Source of the DNA: CAYRFQ01 sp964423615
Lineage (GTDB): Bacteria > Planctomycetota > Planctomycetia > Gemmatales > Gemmataceae
Direction: 5' to 3'
Assembly (NCBI GenBank): GCA_964423615.1
Contig: CAYRFQ010000107.1
Location: forward strand, 1-25,864
DNA length: 25,864 bases
Below the pieces are notes generated by a model. It was given only the letters and a program-made list of their open reading frames with translations. It was not told where the DNA came from and searched no databases. This document shows positions 23,358 to 25,864 of this stretch, piece by piece. Both the position numbers and the translations under genes were made by a program. Numbering within the stretch: position 1 is the stretch's first letter; each line of letters begins with the position of its first letter.

Positions 23358-25274
23358 ATGCGTTGGTCTCTTGTCCTCGCGTCCGTGGTATGCTGTTTTG
23401 GCGCTTCTACAGCCATCGCGCAAGACCTTGGTGATCCGGCTAAGTTACTGCCGAAGAAAACACTCCTTTATTTCGAAATCCAAAAGCCGGGGCCACTCGC
23501 CAAGGAAATCCGGAATCTCGTGGCGAAGTCCTACATTTCTGACCCACCCATGTCGCTCGACAAATTGACACAGAAATACAACGACATTCCCTATTGGCAG
23601 ATCCAAGGATACAACATGCTGGGTTTGGTGTTTGCGGAAGAAGTAGCCCAGGAGCTACAACGCGTCAACAGCGTTTCCGTCGCCTTCACGAGCTTTCACA
23701 TGCATCCCACGGATTACATTCCGGATTTCCTGGTCACCATCGACGCCGGCGACAGTAACGTCCCGAGGTTCTTGACGAAGAGCCTCATGGCGATGTCGTG
23801 GATGACCTTGGAGAAGACAGACACGATTGGAACGACCAAGGTTTATCGATTTTGCGATCGATTCGGGCTCAAAGGACAACCTGGCATGCAAAAACGATAC
23901 TCCGGTCCTGCCATTGCCCTGATGCCCAAGGGAGTCATGATCGGCTCGCACGAACTGGTCAAGGGTGCGTTGCGAAAGGCCCACGGGATCGACAAGAAGG
24001 GGACGTCGCTGGCCGAGTCCAAAGCGTTCGGAGAGGTTCGCACTCGCCTGGGTGGCCAAGGGACCCTGTTCGGCTACGCCAACGCCAACGCCTTGTTGAA
24101 GCTCAACGAGATTCCCGAATTGCGTCCCCTCGACAGAGTCCTCAACCTGACTTCACTCAAGGGTTTGGCTTTCCGGGCTGCCATGAGAAACGGCACGCTC
24201 GAGCTGACGAAGGAACTCGCATTGACGCCGGGCGAAACGACCCCCTTGGTCGGCTTGTTGTCCAAGAAGACGATCGACCCGTCGTTGCTCCGGTACGTCC
24301 CTCAAAGCGCCTCGTTCGTTGGTGTGATCTCCAACGAGAACGGGTTGGCTCGGTGGAAACAGGCCATCGAACTGGCCAACAAGGTCATGAAGCAGATCGA
24401 ACCCGAAGCCCCGCCTGTCGAACAAAACCTAAGAGCTTTGCCGTTGTTCTCGACCGCCAAGGCCGTGTTCCTCAACGTCGACCAGGCGGCTCTGGCTGTC
24501 GGCAATCCACTGACTTGCAAAATCAAACGCAAGACCGTGCGTGGTAGCGGTCATTATTCGGTCACCAGCATCCCGCAAGTTCCGGTTTATGTCGTCGCCA
24601 AGACGAAGGACGTCGCGACCGCCAAGAAACTCCAGGCGAGGATTCCAGGATTGGTGGCCAAGTTCCAGGTGAACGTGCCGAAGGCCAAGTCCGAGATGAT
24701 CCAAGGCCAGGCGGTCTACACAGCCAAGAACAACATCGGTCAGAAAGTTTCGTACGGGCGTATCGGCCAATATCTAATCCTCAGTGTGGACAAAACAGCC
24801 GTGGCAGACGCCATGGCGGCCAGTCAAAACGGCAAGCACGCTCTTGCAGTTCGAGGAACTCTGCCGTCCATCCAAAAGCTCCGTTCGGCAGGCATCTTCG
24901 CAATGGTCAAACCGGTAACGGTTTTCACCGGAGCCGTGACGCTGGATAACCATTCGTATTACTACAAGGGAGAGAAGAAGGGCTTCAAGGGTAGGAAAAG
25001 CGAAGACGAAGACGAAGACGAAGACCGAACTTACGTCAATACAGAATTGGTTCCCAACGAATTTCGCTCGCTCTACGCCGAGGTCCTCAAGAACGAAGCC
25101 TGGAGTTACATCACCGTGACCCACACGAAGAAGAGCCTGCGCTTCACGACAACGGTGGACGGACTCCCGCCTGTGGTCTCGGGGATCATCGATTGGTCGA
25201 TCGAAGCTCAGCTCAAGTCTTACCAGAATCGACCAAAAGGAGACAAGGGCTTCAAAGAGGTCAAGAAAGGGTAG
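23358..25274 (+). CDS. Large secreted protein of unknown function
   Basis: 638 residues. The ATG at 23358 follows GGGAGA by about eight bases, and a clear signal peptide begins there (MRWSLVLASVVCCFGASTAIAQ, cut probably after AIA). The mature part alternates beta-rich segments and helices in two similar halves, resembling the DUF3352-type secreted proteins seen in planctomycetes; this likeness is from the general pattern (LLPKKTLLYFEIQKPG near the start, SVDKTAVADAM late) and is not certain. An acidic run, KSEDEDEDEDR, lies at about residue 548-557. No catalytic motif is visible. It stands alone. Confidence 0.85.
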   Translation: MRWSLVLASVVCCFGASTAIAQDLGDPAKLLPKKTLLYFEIQKPGPLAKEIRNLVAKSYISDPPMSLDKLTQKYNDIPYWQIQGYNMLGLVFAEEVAQELQRVNSVSVAFTSFHMHPTDYIPDFLVTIDAGDSNVPRFLTKSLMAMSWMTLEKTDTIGTTKVYRFCDRFGLKGQPGMQKRYSGPAIALMPKGVMIGSHELVKGALRKAHGIDKKGTSLAESKAFGEVRTRLGGQGTLFGYANANALLKLNEIPELRPLDRVLNLTSLKGLAFRAAMRNGTLELTKELALTPGETTPLVGLLSKKTIDPSLLRYVPQSASFVGVISNENGLARWKQAIELANKVMKQIEPEAPPVEQNLRALPLFSTAKAVFLNVDQAALAVGNPLTCKIKRKTVRGSGHYSVTSIPQVPVYVVAKTKDVATAKKLQARIPGLVAKFQVNVPKAKSEMIQGQAVYTAKNNIGQKVSYGRIGQYLILSVDKTAVADAMAASQNGKHALAVRGTLPSIQKLRSAGIFAMVKPVTVFTGAVTLDNHSYYYKGEKKGFKGRKSEDEDEDEDRTYVNTELVPNEFRSLYAEVLKNEAWSYITVTHTKKSLRFTTTVDGLPPVVSGIIDWSIEAQLKSYQNRPKGDKGFKEVKKG

Positions 25275-25481
25275 AAGGGTTGGTCGAGAAAGGACGACTC
25301 CGAGAGTCTCCTCGTTGAGGAGAGAAAAGACCACCCCGTCGGGAACCGTTCTTTCGAGGTGGTGTTTGTCATTGGTTACTTCTTCGAGGTCGCCCGAATT
25401 TCGATGTCGATCCAGAGAGCCAACTCGCCGACTTTTTCGTCATCGTTCGGTCGGGTGAGAGCAACTGGATCGGTTTCTTCA
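25275..25481. other. Region 3' of the secreted-protein gene, no gene seen
   Basis: This stretch lies between the stop of the secreted-protein gene and the repeat cluster. No coding frame with a start signal is visible. Nothing else was recognised. Confidence 0.4.
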
Positions 25482-25637
25482 CGGAGGCATCGAACACGTA
25501 CACAAAAAACACAAAAATACCAACCGCCTTGTGATTTTCGAAACGGAGGTGGCGAACACGTACACAAAAAACACAAAAATACCTGGGCGAGCCTTTTTGT
25601 GTTCTTTGTGTACGTGTTCGGGGCCTCCGTTTCGAAA
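25482..25637. repeat. Repeat trio with long imperfect hairpin between convergent genes
   Basis: A 31-base unit starting CGAACACGTACAC occurs as direct copies at 25491-25521 and 25553-25583, each preceded by ACGGAGG. A third, inverted copy lies at about 25592-25632. Copies two and three form an imperfect hairpin with arms of about 43 bases (25536 to 25637). It lies between the secreted-protein gene (plus) and the WD40 gene (minus), where a two-way terminator would be expected. Confidence 0.85.
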
Positions 25638-25708
25638 TCAACAAAGCTGCGACCCTCGGTTCACTCGACCTTGGCCCGAACGGACGATACCCCCCCGACC
25701 ATCTCCGC

Positions 25709-25864
25709 TCACTTCACCTTCGAAACGTCCCAGAGCTTCACGGTCTTGTCATAACTGGCCGAAGCGAGAGTCTTGCCGTCGGGGCTGAAACCCACCGAAA
25801 CGACTGGGGCTTGATGTCCTTTGAGAGTCGCCCTTTCCTTGCCCGTGGCGACGTCCCAGAGCTT
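25709..25864 (-). CDS. WD40-repeat protein, C-terminal end (partial)
   Basis: Only the last 51 codons are in the window; the gene continues beyond 25864. The frame reads KLWDVATGKERATLKGHQAPVV, then FSPDGKTLASASYDKTVKLWDVSKVK and a TGA stop at 25709-25711. This contains one complete WD40 blade with the GH and WD signatures and the end of the one before. Such beta-propeller arrays are very common in planctomycetes, often fused to kinases or to membrane c-type cytochrome modules; nothing here shows which applies. Confidence 0.88.
   Translation of the reverse strand, partial: KLWDVATGKERATLKGHQAPVVSVGFSPDGKTLASASYDKTVKLWDVSKVK

Overview
The window looks like chromosomal DNA of a planctomycete, probably a member of the Gemmatales. 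The evidence is a Ser/Thr kinase with an N-terminal zinc-finger-like segment overlapping an ECF-type sigma factor, an FHA protein with a long uncharacterised C-terminus, an EF-G paralogue with a Tyr in the G3 motif, secreted toroid and FG-GAP proteins, and a WD40 array entering from the right edge. This assignment rests on gene types and protein style, not on a marker gene. No tRNA, rRNA, CRISPR array or intact insertion sequence was found.

Layout. Positions 1-5440 hold, all on the minus strand, a small membrane-anchored hypothetical protein, a GPH-type sugar/cation symporter, a universal stress protein and a YbaK-domain protein. They are separated by poorly coding DNA and by a striking 102-bp nested palindrome (3727-3828). 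Positions 5439-7638 (plus strand) carry a NfeD membrane protease and a slipin (SPFH) pair. Positions 7792-11324 (minus strand) carry the sigma factor and the large kinase with a TPR-like tail. Divergent from them is a plus-strand run of a receiver-XRE fusion regulator, a VOC-fold protein and an FHA protein (11531-13707). Then on the minus strand come an EF-G-like GTPase (13837-15987) and the histidine genes hisH and hisA (16432-17849).

Positions 18077-20668 (plus strand) hold two exported-type proteins whose ribosome-binding site and first codons are almost identical: an alpha/alpha-toroid protein and an FG-GAP/VCBS-repeat protein. The second reading frame is interrupted by one in-frame UGA (19703-19705) that is followed directly by a Cys codon. 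The frame continues intact for another 320 codons, and a two-tier hairpin with a GUU loop starts just after the UGA. This fits a selenocysteine codon with a bacterial SECIS element and is the most interesting signal in the window.

The right end holds pdxJ and a class I/II aminotransferase (minus strand), the latter preceded by a textbook intrinsic terminator in its own leader. It also holds a large secreted protein of unknown function (plus strand) and the C-terminal end of a WD40 protein (minus strand). Intergenic regions at 13768-13838, 16314-16415, 21536-21582 and 25482-25637 carry short periodic or palindromic repeats with a common flavour, each sitting just 3' of a gene.
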